Part shown: one piece after another, positions 54,187 to 63,600 of the stretch
Layout: every line of letters starts with the position of its first letter
How positions within the stretch are numbered: the first letter of the stretch is position 1
NCBI GenBank assembly: GCA_964559125.1
Contig: CAZLGW010000006.1
Span: 1 to 64,000 of the forward strand
Reading direction: 5' to 3'
Length of the DNA: 64,000 bases
Origin: Ravibacter sp964559125
GTDB taxonomy: Bacteria > Bacteroidota > Bacteroidia > Cytophagales > Spirosomataceae
Program-made: the position numbers and the translations under genes
The notes under the pieces: generated by a model
Told to the model about the DNA's origin: nothing
Databases searched by the model: none
What the model saw: the letters and a program-made list of their open reading frames with translations, nothing else

Positions 54187-55095
54187 TTACTCCGGATCAA
54201 TGTTCCGATACGCTTCAAGCGTGAGAAGCTCCCCCTCTTTACCCGGCTTACTGGTCCGGTGTTCCATGCCTACAAATCCCCGGTATCCTTTGTCGTAAAC
54301 ATGCTGAAGAACATTCCTGAAATTGACTTCTCCCGATCCCGGTTCGTTTCTGCCGGGTGTGTCTCCGATCTGGAAGTAGGCTATTTCATCCCATGCGTAA
54401 TCGAGAGTAGGGATAATATTTCCCTCCTGTATCTGGACGTGGTAAAAGTCAAAAAGTATTTTAATACCGGGGCTGCCGGCGCCTTTTGCCAGCGCATAGG
54501 CCTGTGGTATCGTATGCAGAAACATGCCCGGATGATTGATCTTATGGTTCATGGATTCCATCACCATCGTTATACCATGCGGCTCGTAAATATCGGCAGC
54601 TCTTTTCAGCAGTTCGATCGCATTTGCCATCTGGAAATCCCACGGTAGTTTCGGGTCTGCCTTTCCCAGTACATTGTGGACAATTTTTGTGTTCATCCGT
54701 TTCGCTACTTCCACAGACGCCCGTATGTCGGCCAGCACTTTTTCTCTGACGCTCTGATCCCTGCCGGCAAAAGTAGGGTTGTCAAAAGAAAACACTCCGA
54801 CAAACTGGCCGAATTCCATCCCCAGCTTCTGTACCGTACGGCTGATCTTTTCCTGCTCCTCCACGGGCCTCCTGATCAGGTAGGTATTTTCCCAGGCGCG
54901 AAACCCATTGTCATATCCCCATTTGATCTGGTCGGCCACATCCTTGCCGGCGATATCTTCAAAAATACCGAACTCGGGAGAGAATTTCATTTTAAATGGC
55001 CTGCCGCCGGACTTTCCGGAAGCCCATAGGGATTTGCCGGTAAGAAGGGCGCTTCCCGCCAGCAAACCGGTTTTGAGGAATGTGTTTCTGTTCAT
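54187..55095 (-). CDS. Exported hydroxypyruvate isomerase-like TIM barrel (copy 2)
   Basis: 302 residues, the same architecture as the gene at 20401-21324 and about 90% identical over the mature protein by eye. Same Tat-like N-terminus (NRNTFLKTGLLAGSALLTG, here lacking the RK pair), MVMESMNHKINH, FDFYHVQIQEGN, GDTPGRNEPGSGEVNF, GFVGMEHRTSKPG. The signal and linker regions are the most diverged parts, with a 5-residue length difference. It follows the HEAT/cytochrome dehydrogenase by 19 bp. Confidence 0.78.
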   Translation of the reverse strand: MNRNTFLKTGLLAGSALLTGKSLWASGKSGGRPFKMKFSPEFGIFEDIAGKDVADQIKWGYDNGFRAWENTYLIRRPVEEQEKISRTVQKLGMEFGQFVGVFSFDNPTFAGRDQSVREKVLADIRASVEVAKRMNTKIVHNVLGKADPKLPWDFQMANAIELLKRAADIYEPHGITMVMESMNHKINHPGMFLHTIPQAYALAKGAGSPGIKILFDFYHVQIQEGNIIPTLDYAWDEIAYFQIGDTPGRNEPGSGEVNFRNVLQHVYDKGYRGFVGMEHRTSKPGKEGELLTLEAYRNIDPE

Positions 55096-55114
55096 GATCA
55101 GATTACTGGTTTGA

Positions 55115-58100
55115 TTAGTCGCTCAACCTGCTGTTTCGCAGGAAAGAAATCAGATCGGCCATTTCCTGGTGATCGATTGTACCCGCAAAACCCGGCATAG
55201 GCGAAATATTAAGGGTTTGAATTGACCTGATATCCTGCCGGTTAATGGTACGCTCCACTCCCGGCGACAGGCGGAGCCTGATCGCAGAAGACGTTTCACT
55301 GGCAATCGTCCCCTGAATGTTCTCTCCGTCGTTAAGCTCGGCCATCCAATAGTCATAGCCCGGAGCCATTGAAAGAGCGGGATCAAGAATATTAGCCAGC
55401 AGGTCTTTAGGCAGCCAGTTATGTACCGTGCCGAGATCGGGCCCGAAATCAACTCCCATCCCACCTCTTACCTGGTGACAAATTGAACAATGTTTCACAA
55501 ACACAACACTGCCGTTCTGCACATTCCCTTTGAGTTCCAGCGACTTCTGGTATTCAGCAATCGCTTTTTCCCGGTTCTCTCCGCCTGCCAGCAATTGCCT
55601 GGCCCTATCCCTGAGGGCGTCATCTGCGTGACTCATCAGGCGGGCACTCCGGAAATATCCTAGTCCTGACGACTGTACTTTTCCCGACTCAATTGCATCG
55701 AGCAACAACGCAACCCGCTCTTTTTGAGAGATACACATAGTCAGGGCGGCATCCCGCACATCGGGGGTAAGATTTTCCCACTTGCCAAGTACAAAGGCAG
55801 CAATTTCAGGGCCGGGTATCCTGCTCAGAATCCCGATTGCCTGTTTTTGTACTTCCGGTTCCTCACGGGGATCGATGAGGCTCTTTAAGAATCCGGTATG
55901 CTGATCCGGATCTTTCCCCAACTCCAGGAAGCCCACTGCAATACTTCTTTCCACTGTCGGCAACGAGCCGTTCCTGACCACCTCGATAGCTCTCCGGGCT
56001 CCTTTTTCCAGCAGCTCTGCATCCGGTGCCTTCCCTGCTTTAAGCAATTCAAGTGCCGCCTCGCGGATTTCCAAAGACTTGTGTCCGAGCGCCGCATCGA
56101 TCAGTAAAGATTTTTGCTCTCCGGGAATATCCAGCGAACCTTTACGCCTTTTCACGCCCTCGGCCAGCCCGTTCAGAATAGCTGCTTCCTTCTCCCGCCC
56201 GCCTGGTGCGAGCGACCGGTCTGCGAGCGTATGGATCTGTTGAATATCCTGCCCTGCAGCTACCATAGCCGTTAGTCTTTTTACCAGAGAGGCATAGGCC
56301 GGTTCATTTTTATCATACCGGGCCAACACTTCCTTCAGGAGAGGTACGGTTTGGGAGGAATCTGCCGAAAGCGCCGCAATTTGCACCCATTCGTCGCCGA
56401 TATCTCTGAACAAGAGCTTTTGCCGCACCTGCGCAGCTTCCGGTGTAGCTACAAACCCCAGGGTACAAATGAGCTGAAATCTCACTTTGGCATCCGGGTC
56501 ACGTTCCAGCTTCAGCAGCTCGCCGGCCAAACCGGGATCCCTGTCAAGGTGCAGCTCGGCTAACCTGATTGCATTTTCACGCAGACCCGCATCAGAGGCT
56601 TTTAGTGCGCGCGCTATTGCTTCGCTCGTCAGTGCACCTAACCCTTCCAGCGTCCAGAGCGCATGAAGACTCCCCAGAGACTCACCGGTATTGCGCGCCA
56701 TTGCAAGCAAATCTTCCACTACCGATTCGTCCTTCCGATCTACCAGGAGTCGCTGTGCGTGCTGACGCCACCAGATATTCTGATCGGCAAGGCGTTCCAC
56801 CAGTTCCTTGCCTGACGCTTTACCAAGAGAAAGACCTTTTGTCCATTCTGGTTTACCGGTGTCCAGCGGGGTAATACGGTAGATCCTCCCCATATCATGA
56901 CCATCGTATAATCCTCCCGCCGCCACGGCTTCATCCGACATCCACTCCGGGTGCTCGATAATCCTCCGGTAGTAATCCAGCACATAAAGCGCACCGTCGG
57001 GCCCTATGTACATATTCACCGGTCGCGACCACGAGTCGGTAGACGCCAGAAACTCCCTGTCTGCGTGCTGTCTTTCCGCGGTAAAGGTAGCGCCCTCGGG
57101 CTTGAGGATATCGACATGCACCAGGTTACTGACCGACTCTGCCACGAAGGTTACATTTCCATTGTATGGAGGCGGGAACAACCCGCCGAGATACGCCGTA
57201 ATACCGCTGGTTGCCGTCGTAACACCTACCGGGGTAAACAACTGCCGGTCGGGGTTGGTGGTAATCTGGAAAACTTCGGCGGCATTACCATGATCGGATA
57301 TCGATTCGGTAGCGTTTGGAACTACCAGCGCAGGATTCCTGGCCAGGTAGCGGGCCGCAATCACTTCATGATAAATATGGTTCTGGTTATGGGTCAGGAA
57401 GTGGTTGCCCCAGCGGTCGAAGGTATGACCGAACTGGCTGCGGGAAGACGCCGTTTCCAGCCTGCGCGTGTCGGGACGGAACCGGACATTACTACCCCCG
57501 GCATTCTTAGGAAGCTTTATTCCTTCAGGCTCATCCGTAAAATAAACTTCACTCCCCGTATCCCCGAATTCTTTCCCGTATTTACGGGTACCGATATGCC
57601 CCAGGTGAGCCAGGTAGATCCAATTATCCAACCCGTACACAGGGTTATTTACATTCACATGGGGATTGGATAACGAGAACCCGGTCAGTATTTTTTCCCG
57701 GATATCTGCCTTGCCGTCGCCGTCGGTATCTTCCAGGTAAAGCACATCCGGGGCGTCGGTAACGATCACGCCGTTTTTCCATCTCATGATCCCGTTGGGA
57801 AGGATCAGGTTTTCGGCGAAGACAATGCTCTTATCCATCACACCATCGCCGTCCGTGTCGCTCAGCAACTTGATCTTACCTGTCCCGCTTTTATCCAAGG
57901 GGTAGCCCGGCATTTCCACTACGTACAGCCGGCCATATTCATCGATTTCCATGTCTACAGGGCTGGCTATCAATGGTTCGGAGGCAAGAAGCTCGATCTT
58001 AAAGCCTTCTTCCAGCTCAAAGGTCGATAATGCTTCTAAGGGCGGGACGGCACCGTCCCGGTATTCGGGTGAGCCCGACTGCCGGCAACTGAATATCAAG

Positions 58101-58186
58101 GTGATAGCACCTATCAAAAGGCTTTTAATATATCGCTTCTGTGGCGTTATTTTCATTTTTGAGATCCGGAGAACCAGCTTGTTCAT
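55115..58186 (-). CDS. PVC-type membrane-bound dehydrogenase lipoprotein with HEAT repeats and cytochrome c (copy 2)
   Basis: 1023 residues, identical in length to copy 1 at 21346-24417. Lipoprotein signal ending TLIFSC; propeller (EGFKIELLASEPLIASPVDM, DTDGDGVMDKSIVF, GPDGALYVLDYYRRIIEHP); HEAT-type helical repeats; C-terminal cytochrome c with CSICH and SPMPGFAG. The propeller and heme domains are strongly conserved between copies; the HEAT part is most diverged, suggesting different partners or substrates. Upstream lies the sulfatase remnant. Confidence 0.82.
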   Translation of the reverse strand: MNKLVLRISKMKITPQKRYIKSLLIGAITLIFSCRQSGSPEYRDGAVPPLEALSTFELEEGFKIELLASEPLIASPVDMEIDEYGRLYVVEMPGYPLDKSGTGKIKLLSDTDGDGVMDKSIVFAENLILPNGIMRWKNGVIVTDAPDVLYLEDTDGDGKADIREKILTGFSLSNPHVNVNNPVYGLDNWIYLAHLGHIGTRKYGKEFGDTGSEVYFTDEPEGIKLPKNAGGSNVRFRPDTRRLETASSRSQFGHTFDRWGNHFLTHNQNHIYHEVIAARYLARNPALVVPNATESISDHGNAAEVFQITTNPDRQLFTPVGVTTATSGITAYLGGLFPPPYNGNVTFVAESVSNLVHVDILKPEGATFTAERQHADREFLASTDSWSRPVNMYIGPDGALYVLDYYRRIIEHPEWMSDEAVAAGGLYDGHDMGRIYRITPLDTGKPEWTKGLSLGKASGKELVERLADQNIWWRQHAQRLLVDRKDESVVEDLLAMARNTGESLGSLHALWTLEGLGALTSEAIARALKASDAGLRENAIRLAELHLDRDPGLAGELLKLERDPDAKVRFQLICTLGFVATPEAAQVRQKLLFRDIGDEWVQIAALSADSSQTVPLLKEVLARYDKNEPAYASLVKRLTAMVAAGQDIQQIHTLADRSLAPGGREKEAAILNGLAEGVKRRKGSLDIPGEQKSLLIDAALGHKSLEIREAALELLKAGKAPDAELLEKGARRAIEVVRNGSLPTVERSIAVGFLELGKDPDQHTGFLKSLIDPREEPEVQKQAIGILSRIPGPEIAAFVLGKWENLTPDVRDAALTMCISQKERVALLLDAIESGKVQSSGLGYFRSARLMSHADDALRDRARQLLAGGENREKAIAEYQKSLELKGNVQNGSVVFVKHCSICHQVRGGMGVDFGPDLGTVHNWLPKDLLANILDPALSMAPGYDYWMAELNDGENIQGTIASETSSAIRLRLSPGVERTINRQDIRSIQTLNISPMPGFAGTIDHQEMADLISFLRNSRLSD

Positions 58187-58273
58187 AATTTAATATTTGA
58201 AATCCGTCAGTTAATACGGATTTATCGATGGCTTTTTCATCGAAGTGTATTCAGTTTTCCTCGCAGAGAGTAT

Positions 58274-58640
58274 TTACTTATTGCTCAGCTTTTCCAGCAG
58301 TCTTGCGGCGGAGACCCTGATTTCAAAAACCTGGATTTTTGCATGGCTATACAACAGGACCTCTTTGACTTGTTCCAGAGCGGGAGTGGCATCATTTCCC
58401 ATAGTTTCGAGAACATCCATGGCATTCAGTGTAGCGGTGATATTGCCGGTCCGTAGTATATCGATCAGTGTATCCAGCGCAGGCTCGTTATTTGTCACCG
58501 TAAGCGCCCAGGAATGGACTGTTGTCTTCGCTGACAATCCATAGGATATTCGGGAGAGTATCTTCCACCGGCGTCAGGCCGAAGCTATCGAACGCGGACA
58601 GGATTGTGATCAGCAATATGACGCGCAGCATGTTTATCAT
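58274..58640 (-). pseudogene. Sulfatase with internal deletion (N-terminus joined to HEAT tail)
   Basis: From the ATG at 58640 the frame gives a signal peptide (MINMLRVILLITILSAFDSF) and the sulfatase start PNILWIVSEDNSPFLGAYGD, then stops. One frame over, the sequence continues as NNEPALDTLIDILRTGNITA and further HEAT-like helix pairs to the stop at 58274. In relatives with this layout the HEAT region follows a full sulfatase domain of about 450-500 residues. Everything between GAYGD and NNEP, including the Cys/Ser modification site, has been deleted at about 58525-58535. Confidence 0.8.
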
Positions 58641-58661
58641 CTGAGTAATATGTTGACTTTG

Positions 58662-60629
58662 CTATTGTGGTAACACTACTTTGTCATGAATTACTATTTC
58701 GTCAACCAGCCCGTCAAAGGGGCGGACAAGGGAGTTCTGCTCCGAAGAATGGCCTAGTACCAGCCGGTAGGCAGGGTCCTGGTTCATAGATTTGCCTTTC
58801 CATTTGCTTTCAGCCGCAAGGGTATCGTTTATATACAGCCTGATCCGTTGACGCACCCCGTCTACGATCCCTGTCACGCTCCACCATTCGCCGGGAAGGG
58901 GTTGCTTCACTTTCGATTTTGTACGCCTGACCCTTCTGCCTTCACCGACCTCCCAGATCAGTACGGCTCCGTCGTACCACAATCTGAATTTCCCGGTTGG
59001 CCCCTCTGCGCCGCAACTGAGAATTTCCTGCGGCGTCTGCGCCTGTATTTTTAGTTGCAGGCTTATCGTGGCAGATCTCCAGTTCATTTCCGGGGTATAC
59101 GGTGCATTGAAAACGATGCGACTTTGGGTATCCCGGAGATCGAGAGAACGGCCTTTCCCCGAGGGGGTGTCTTCCGAATACCGGATTTTTCCAGGTCCTT
59201 CATAAGTCCCGTAAGGACTCCCGTCTTCTCCTACCACAAATTTGTCGTTGTTGAAATCGTAAGTTTTATCATGGTTGAAATCCCAGCGGTACCTGGGCTT
59301 TACAGGATCTTCAGGAGCTGGGGGTACGAGGTGCGGTCCGGAAACGATGGCAGGACCCTTTCCGTTTTTGGCCGAAGCCGGACATATGAATTTCTTACCC
59401 AGGGGGACTGCCCATGCGGTTTCCGGAACCCAGCCGATAGGATGGCCATCCTTTGACCGGTGTATATACACATTCAAGAGGGCTTCGTCTGTCCCCTCAC
59501 GGAAAGTAAGCATACGGGTCATCTGGTTAAGGCCTCCGGCATGGGAATCGGTCAATGCACCTATACTGATAAACGTCACGCCATATTTACGCACATGCGG
59601 CCCTCTGCCGTTGACCGAGCTTTCAGGGGTATGGATGTGGGTATGCCCTCCTATCCATGCTGCGATGGCGCCGGGGTGATCCTGCAGATAATTAAGGAAC
59701 GGTCTGGTTTGTGCATACTGGTTGATTTCCTCTCCCTTCTGATTGTATTCACGTATCCAGTACAACTGCCCGCCGGTTTCTCCATGAGGGCCCATAGACC
59801 CGGACTTGCCGTGATAATTTCCCGGCTCCCCGTCATCGGTGGTAATAGTGGTATGAGCGGGCATGTGGTGATGCGCGGTGATCAGGATGTCGTTTGAGAA
59901 TTCGGGGTCCTCCACAACCTTTTTCCACCAATAGAAGGTGTCAAGGGTGACGGAGCCGGAGGGGTAACCACCTCTCGGCATTCCTGCGGCGCTACCTCTG
60001 CCGGCCTGGAAGGTTCCTGACAGGTCTCCCCTGGAAAGAGCCAGGTTATCGAATTCATTCCGGTCGCCCAGCATGATCCATATCACGTTCCCGGTCCTGA
60101 CCAGGTAGCGGTCCCACCGGGTGCCTGGGTAGTCTGTCAGCTGGCGGAAATCCGGCTCATCAGGTCTTTGGCTGCGACTGAACCGCGAAGTCTGTACATA
60201 CGCTTCTTCTCCCAGCGGATTTACATATTTCCGGGTGAACTCCCCGGGCTCCCAGTCTTTTGGCTCGCCGTCATGATTGCCGCTTACGGTAAAAAAACGG
60301 CCGCGGTCTCTCCCCAGCGACGCCTCCAGGCATTTCGCCAATGCGATGCCCTCTTCATGATCGGGAGGGGCCTGACTGGCCGTCCAGTCTCCTACGTCGA
60401 TCAGGACATCCCAGTCAAAGGCCGGAGCGCCGGGATATTTACCGCGGGATTGGTCTACTGCGTGTCCCAGAGTATTGGGGTTCCCGGTAGGGCCGACTAG
60501 GTGGGAGCATGTGGACAGCCAGGCATGGAAGCTCTGCTGCCCGTACAGGTCCGTGAAGCCTAACGTCAATAATAATATCCAACCTGTCATCGCCGACAGG
60601 AATCTCCTGCAATATGTTTTTCCTGGCAT
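58662..60629 (-). CDS. Secreted metallophosphoesterase with C-terminal LamG-like domain
   Basis: 655 residues. Signal peptide about 1-31 (ILLLTLGFTDLYGQQ). Metallophosphatase motifs: LIDVGDW (GD), TVSGNHDGEP (GNHD), ILITAHHHMP and WIGGHTHIHTP (GHxH). The first motif is expected to be DxH; here it reads STCSH, without the Asp, which could weaken one metal site. Residues about 440-655 form a LamG/concanavalin-like domain (YRWDFNHDKTYDF; WRSATISLQLKIQ; GEWWSVTGIVDGVRQRIRLYIND; DGLVDEIVIHD). Periplasmic or surface. May remove phosphate or phosphodiester decorations from glycans; unproven. Confidence 0.75.
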   Translation of the reverse strand: MPGKTYCRRFLSAMTGWILLLTLGFTDLYGQQSFHAWLSTCSHLVGPTGNPNTLGHAVDQSRGKYPGAPAFDWDVLIDVGDWTASQAPPDHEEGIALAKCLEASLGRDRGRFFTVSGNHDGEPKDWEPGEFTRKYVNPLGEEAYVQTSRFSRSQRPDEPDFRQLTDYPGTRWDRYLVRTGNVIWIMLGDRNEFDNLALSRGDLSGTFQAGRGSAAGMPRGGYPSGSVTLDTFYWWKKVVEDPEFSNDILITAHHHMPAHTTITTDDGEPGNYHGKSGSMGPHGETGGQLYWIREYNQKGEEINQYAQTRPFLNYLQDHPGAIAAWIGGHTHIHTPESSVNGRGPHVRKYGVTFISIGALTDSHAGGLNQMTRMLTFREGTDEALLNVYIHRSKDGHPIGWVPETAWAVPLGKKFICPASAKNGKGPAIVSGPHLVPPAPEDPVKPRYRWDFNHDKTYDFNNDKFVVGEDGSPYGTYEGPGKIRYSEDTPSGKGRSLDLRDTQSRIVFNAPYTPEMNWRSATISLQLKIQAQTPQEILSCGAEGPTGKFRLWYDGAVLIWEVGEGRRVRRTKSKVKQPLPGEWWSVTGIVDGVRQRIRLYINDTLAAESKWKGKSMNQDPAYRLVLGHSSEQNSLVRPFDGLVDEIVIHDKVVLPQ

Positions 60630-60648
60630 TACGGGGTTATTTAAGAGG

Positions 60649-62040
60649 TTAATCCCGAGCCCAAAGCCTGTTCAGCAGCCGGGAGGCGGTTTCGACAATT
60701 TTATAGCCGGCATAGGGTTCCAGACGCGTCCAGCTGATCGGCGCGCCCGAATAACCCCCTCCAAGCAATCCGTAGATTGTGGGGCAATAGCCGTTGTAGC
60801 CGTCGGTCATTCCGACGACGATAGTATTCCCGACCGGGCTTCTTCGTTTAATGTCCAGGCCGAACTGGCAGAATAATTCACAGGGTTGTGTCACAATGGC
60901 CAGTTCCCCTATGCGTATACCGTGAACGGGCAGGATATCAAAAGGATGATCTCCGAAGCGTTCCTGCAAATGCACTGCTCCGAAGGCCATAATCATTTCC
61001 ATACCCCTGATATTTTCTCCGGCGTCGATGCGCTGAAGAATATTTTTACCTTCCAGCAATGCCATAGCATCGGGGAGCCGAACGCTCACCTTTAGATCCT
61101 CGTAGGCATGTTTCAATACAGGACTAGTATCAAATGTGACGTTTTCATAAAGAGAAAGCGTTTTGTCGACGATCATACGGCTGATCCGTGCTATTTTCTG
61201 CTCTTTTGTCTCGGTTTCGGGCTTCAGCGAATTTTCCATTTTGATGTCCCCTTGTGCTCCATTCAGGAATAAAACCGGGAGCTGCTCCCCGAGCTTCTTG
61301 CGCAAGACTTTCCGTACTTCTCCGGGAAAGTCGGCAGAATATAAACCGGCCCCGTAAAAGGTTGTTGGGTGTGTGGTGTTGTGGTACAGGACAGCCAACA
61401 GCTTGCCGTCAGTCGTCGCCGCGAACATGCCCGTATGCTGCGGATCGTCCGGGCCTTCGAGGCCCGTAAAATCAGCTCTCGCGGCATTACCGCCCATAGT
61501 ATGCGAGCCGTCTGCCCAGGTCAGCCGCCGGTTGTACCCGATCCGGAGCTCATCTTTTATCCACCCGATTTTGCCGGGTCGGGCCGATTTGACGGCTTCC
61601 TTCGCCAGTACGATCAGTTCTGTGGTAAGCTTTTGCATGTAGAGGGTATCCAGCGGCATCAGATAGTTGGTCCGTACCAGGGAAGGGCCTCCGTGGGTAT
61701 GTGTACAGGAAATCAGCACGTTACGTGGAGACAGTCCGGCCGATACCCCCATTGCTTCCCGCAACTTTACATTAAATTCCGGTTCCAGGCCTACCAGGTC
61801 GCAGCTGACCAACAGAATATCCGTCTTTTCATCAGACAGGTATATAGCGTTGGCCTCAAGGTCGTCTCTGATCCCGGTAGCCTGGCGAGGGACACCGGCC
61901 CCCTGCACCCATCTGCCTATCTCATTGTTGATCACTCTAGATGCCACACCGATCCGGAACGGGCCTGCATGTAACAGGCCGGTCGTATACCACATAAAGA
62001 ATGCAGTAGCCAGAAGACCACGTTTTATAAAATTCATCAT
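60649..62040 (-). CDS. Neutral/alkaline ceramidase-like hydrolase
   Basis: 463 residues, signal peptide about 1-25 (GLLATAFFMWYTTGLLHA). Neutral-ceramidase N-domain features: FRIGVASRVI, LISCTHTHGGPSLV (Zn-binding HTH), GYNRRLTWADG, NTTHPTTFYGAGLYSADFPG, FLNGAQGDIK. Only distantly related to the region 3 protein at 24476-26011, but in an equivalent position upstream of a HEAT/cytochrome dehydrogenase and isomerase. Lacks the C-terminal domain of true ceramidases. Substrate unknown, probably a glycan-linked acyl or amide group. Confidence 0.75.
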   Translation of the reverse strand: MMNFIKRGLLATAFFMWYTTGLLHAGPFRIGVASRVINNEIGRWVQGAGVPRQATGIRDDLEANAIYLSDEKTDILLVSCDLVGLEPEFNVKLREAMGVSAGLSPRNVLISCTHTHGGPSLVRTNYLMPLDTLYMQKLTTELIVLAKEAVKSARPGKIGWIKDELRIGYNRRLTWADGSHTMGGNAARADFTGLEGPDDPQHTGMFAATTDGKLLAVLYHNTTHPTTFYGAGLYSADFPGEVRKVLRKKLGEQLPVLFLNGAQGDIKMENSLKPETETKEQKIARISRMIVDKTLSLYENVTFDTSPVLKHAYEDLKVSVRLPDAMALLEGKNILQRIDAGENIRGMEMIMAFGAVHLQERFGDHPFDILPVHGIRIGELAIVTQPCELFCQFGLDIKRRSPVGNTIVVGMTDGYNGYCPTIYGLLGGGYSGAPISWTRLEPYAGYKIVETASRLLNRLWARD

Positions 62041-62065
62041 AGCTGTTTACACCAGGTGTCTTTTG

Positions 62066-63541
62066 TTAAAAAGAAATACGGTCACGTGCGGTGAGATGTC
62101 TGCCGAGCTTTTCGCTTAATTCAGAGACAAGTGCTTTCGAAGCCGGTAGTTCCGCAATGTTGTTATTTTCACCGGGATCTGTCCTGAGATCGAAAAGCAC
62201 ACTTGCATTTACCTTTTTGTCACGGTCATAGAACTCGGTGTAAGTGTGGGTTTGGGTCACAATCGTTTCCCCCTCCCGGGGTGCTCTGCAGAAAACGGCG
62301 TCTTTACCCTGGGCTGCGGGATTGTTCAGAACAGGGACGAAGCTACTACCCTGGATGTGAAACGGCTTTGATATTCCCGCAAGCTCGCACAAGGTCGGGA
62401 AAATATCTACCGATTCCACTAGTTGGGAAGACCTGACGTTTTCGCCTTTTCCGGGTACTTTCAGGATAAGCGGGATTTGTAAGGAAGTGGTGAAACTCTT
62501 GTTCTTGCTCCATAGGCCGTGTTCCCCAAACTCCTGGCCCTGATCTCCCCAGAGAATTACGATGGTGTTCTCCAGCATACCAAAGTACTCCAGCGCATTC
62601 AGGATCTTCCCTACCTGGCTATCGATATAGCTTACGCAGGCATAAAAACCATGCAGAAGCGTTCTGGCCAGACTATCCGGAAGCGGGCCGGTTTCGGGAA
62701 TCCCGAGATGAGCCCTGATCCCTCCCTGATCAAGCCTCATCGGGTCCGGTACATTTTTCGGTAGGTGGAGGTTCCCGGGCAATGCGATCCTGTCCGGGTC
62801 GTACAGCTCCCAATATTTGTTGGGGGCATTAAACGGCCAATGCGGTTTGTAGAATCCGACTGAGAGGAAGAAGGGCTGCACGGGGTTTCGGCAAAGTTCC
62901 TGCAGTTTTTCGATTGTCTTATCGGCGGTCTTACCGTCCATATAAGCTGCATCTTCTACCTCCGGCCGTTCGAAAGCAAATCCTTGTCGGGGCAGATGAC
63001 TGCTGGTTCTCGGCCTCGTATCCGACCTTCTGTCGAGATTGCGCGCTTCAAAGGCCTGGTAACCGGATTTAGAAAGATATTCCCATGCGATCATTTCCGT
63101 CGAAGCAATCACCGGTCTCCATACTTCATCCCAGCTCCCTTTTCCGTCATCCAGGTTATTGTAAACTTTCCCCAATGAAATCGTCTTATAATGATTATTC
63201 CGGAAATGCATCGGCAAGCTGACTACTCCCGGAACATCTTCATCCAAAGCACAATTCCAGCCGTTGAAACGAGACCGGCTGGGGTAAAGACCGGACAGGA
63301 CTGAAGCTCTGGAAGGACCGCAGGTCGGATAGTTGGTATAAGCCCGCGTAAACAGCTGTCCCATTTTTGCCAGCCGGTCAATGTGGGGGGTTACCATATG
63401 TGCTTTTCCATAGCATCCCAGTTCCGGTCTCAGGTCGTCTACCATGATGAACAGAATATTGGGTTTCTGAAGATTTTGCCCGCTCATATGGGTTACACTG
63501 AACACTGCAATTAAAAGGGTGATTTTTAAGTTTTTATTCAT
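62066..63541 (-). CDS. Formylglycine sulfatase (iduronate-2-sulfatase-like)
   Basis: 491 residues from the ATG at 63541, which begins a signal peptide (MNKNLKITLLIAVFSVTHMSG). Metal-binding DD at 35-36 (NILFIMVDDLRPELGCYG) and the S1 sulfatase signature TCGPSRASVLSG with Cys74 as the residue to be converted to formylglycine. Later DQGQEFGEHGLWSKN carries the usual metal and His ligands. The closest family feel is iduronate-2-sulfatase/choline-sulfatase type. Indicates a sulfated glycan substrate for region 6. No maturase gene is in the window. Confidence 0.88.
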   Translation of the reverse strand: MNKNLKITLLIAVFSVTHMSGQNLQKPNILFIMVDDLRPELGCYGKAHMVTPHIDRLAKMGQLFTRAYTNYPTCGPSRASVLSGLYPSRSRFNGWNCALDEDVPGVVSLPMHFRNNHYKTISLGKVYNNLDDGKGSWDEVWRPVIASTEMIAWEYLSKSGYQAFEARNLDRRSDTRPRTSSHLPRQGFAFERPEVEDAAYMDGKTADKTIEKLQELCRNPVQPFFLSVGFYKPHWPFNAPNKYWELYDPDRIALPGNLHLPKNVPDPMRLDQGGIRAHLGIPETGPLPDSLARTLLHGFYACVSYIDSQVGKILNALEYFGMLENTIVILWGDQGQEFGEHGLWSKNKSFTTSLQIPLILKVPGKGENVRSSQLVESVDIFPTLCELAGISKPFHIQGSSFVPVLNNPAAQGKDAVFCRAPREGETIVTQTHTYTEFYDRDKKVNASVLFDLRTDPGENNNIAELPASKALVSELSEKLGRHLTARDRISF

Positions 63542-63600
63542 ACCGGATATGGGGTTTTGTGAGCAAAGGCTAAAAATAGTCTTAAACCTGTATCCGAAGT

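Larger units (their letters stand above)
54187..58186 (-). repeat. Duplicated two-gene cassette, copy 2
   Basis: Paralogous to 20401-24417, same order and orientation, offset about 33.8 kb. Homologous recombination between the copies could delete or amplify the DNA between them. Confidence 0.85.
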
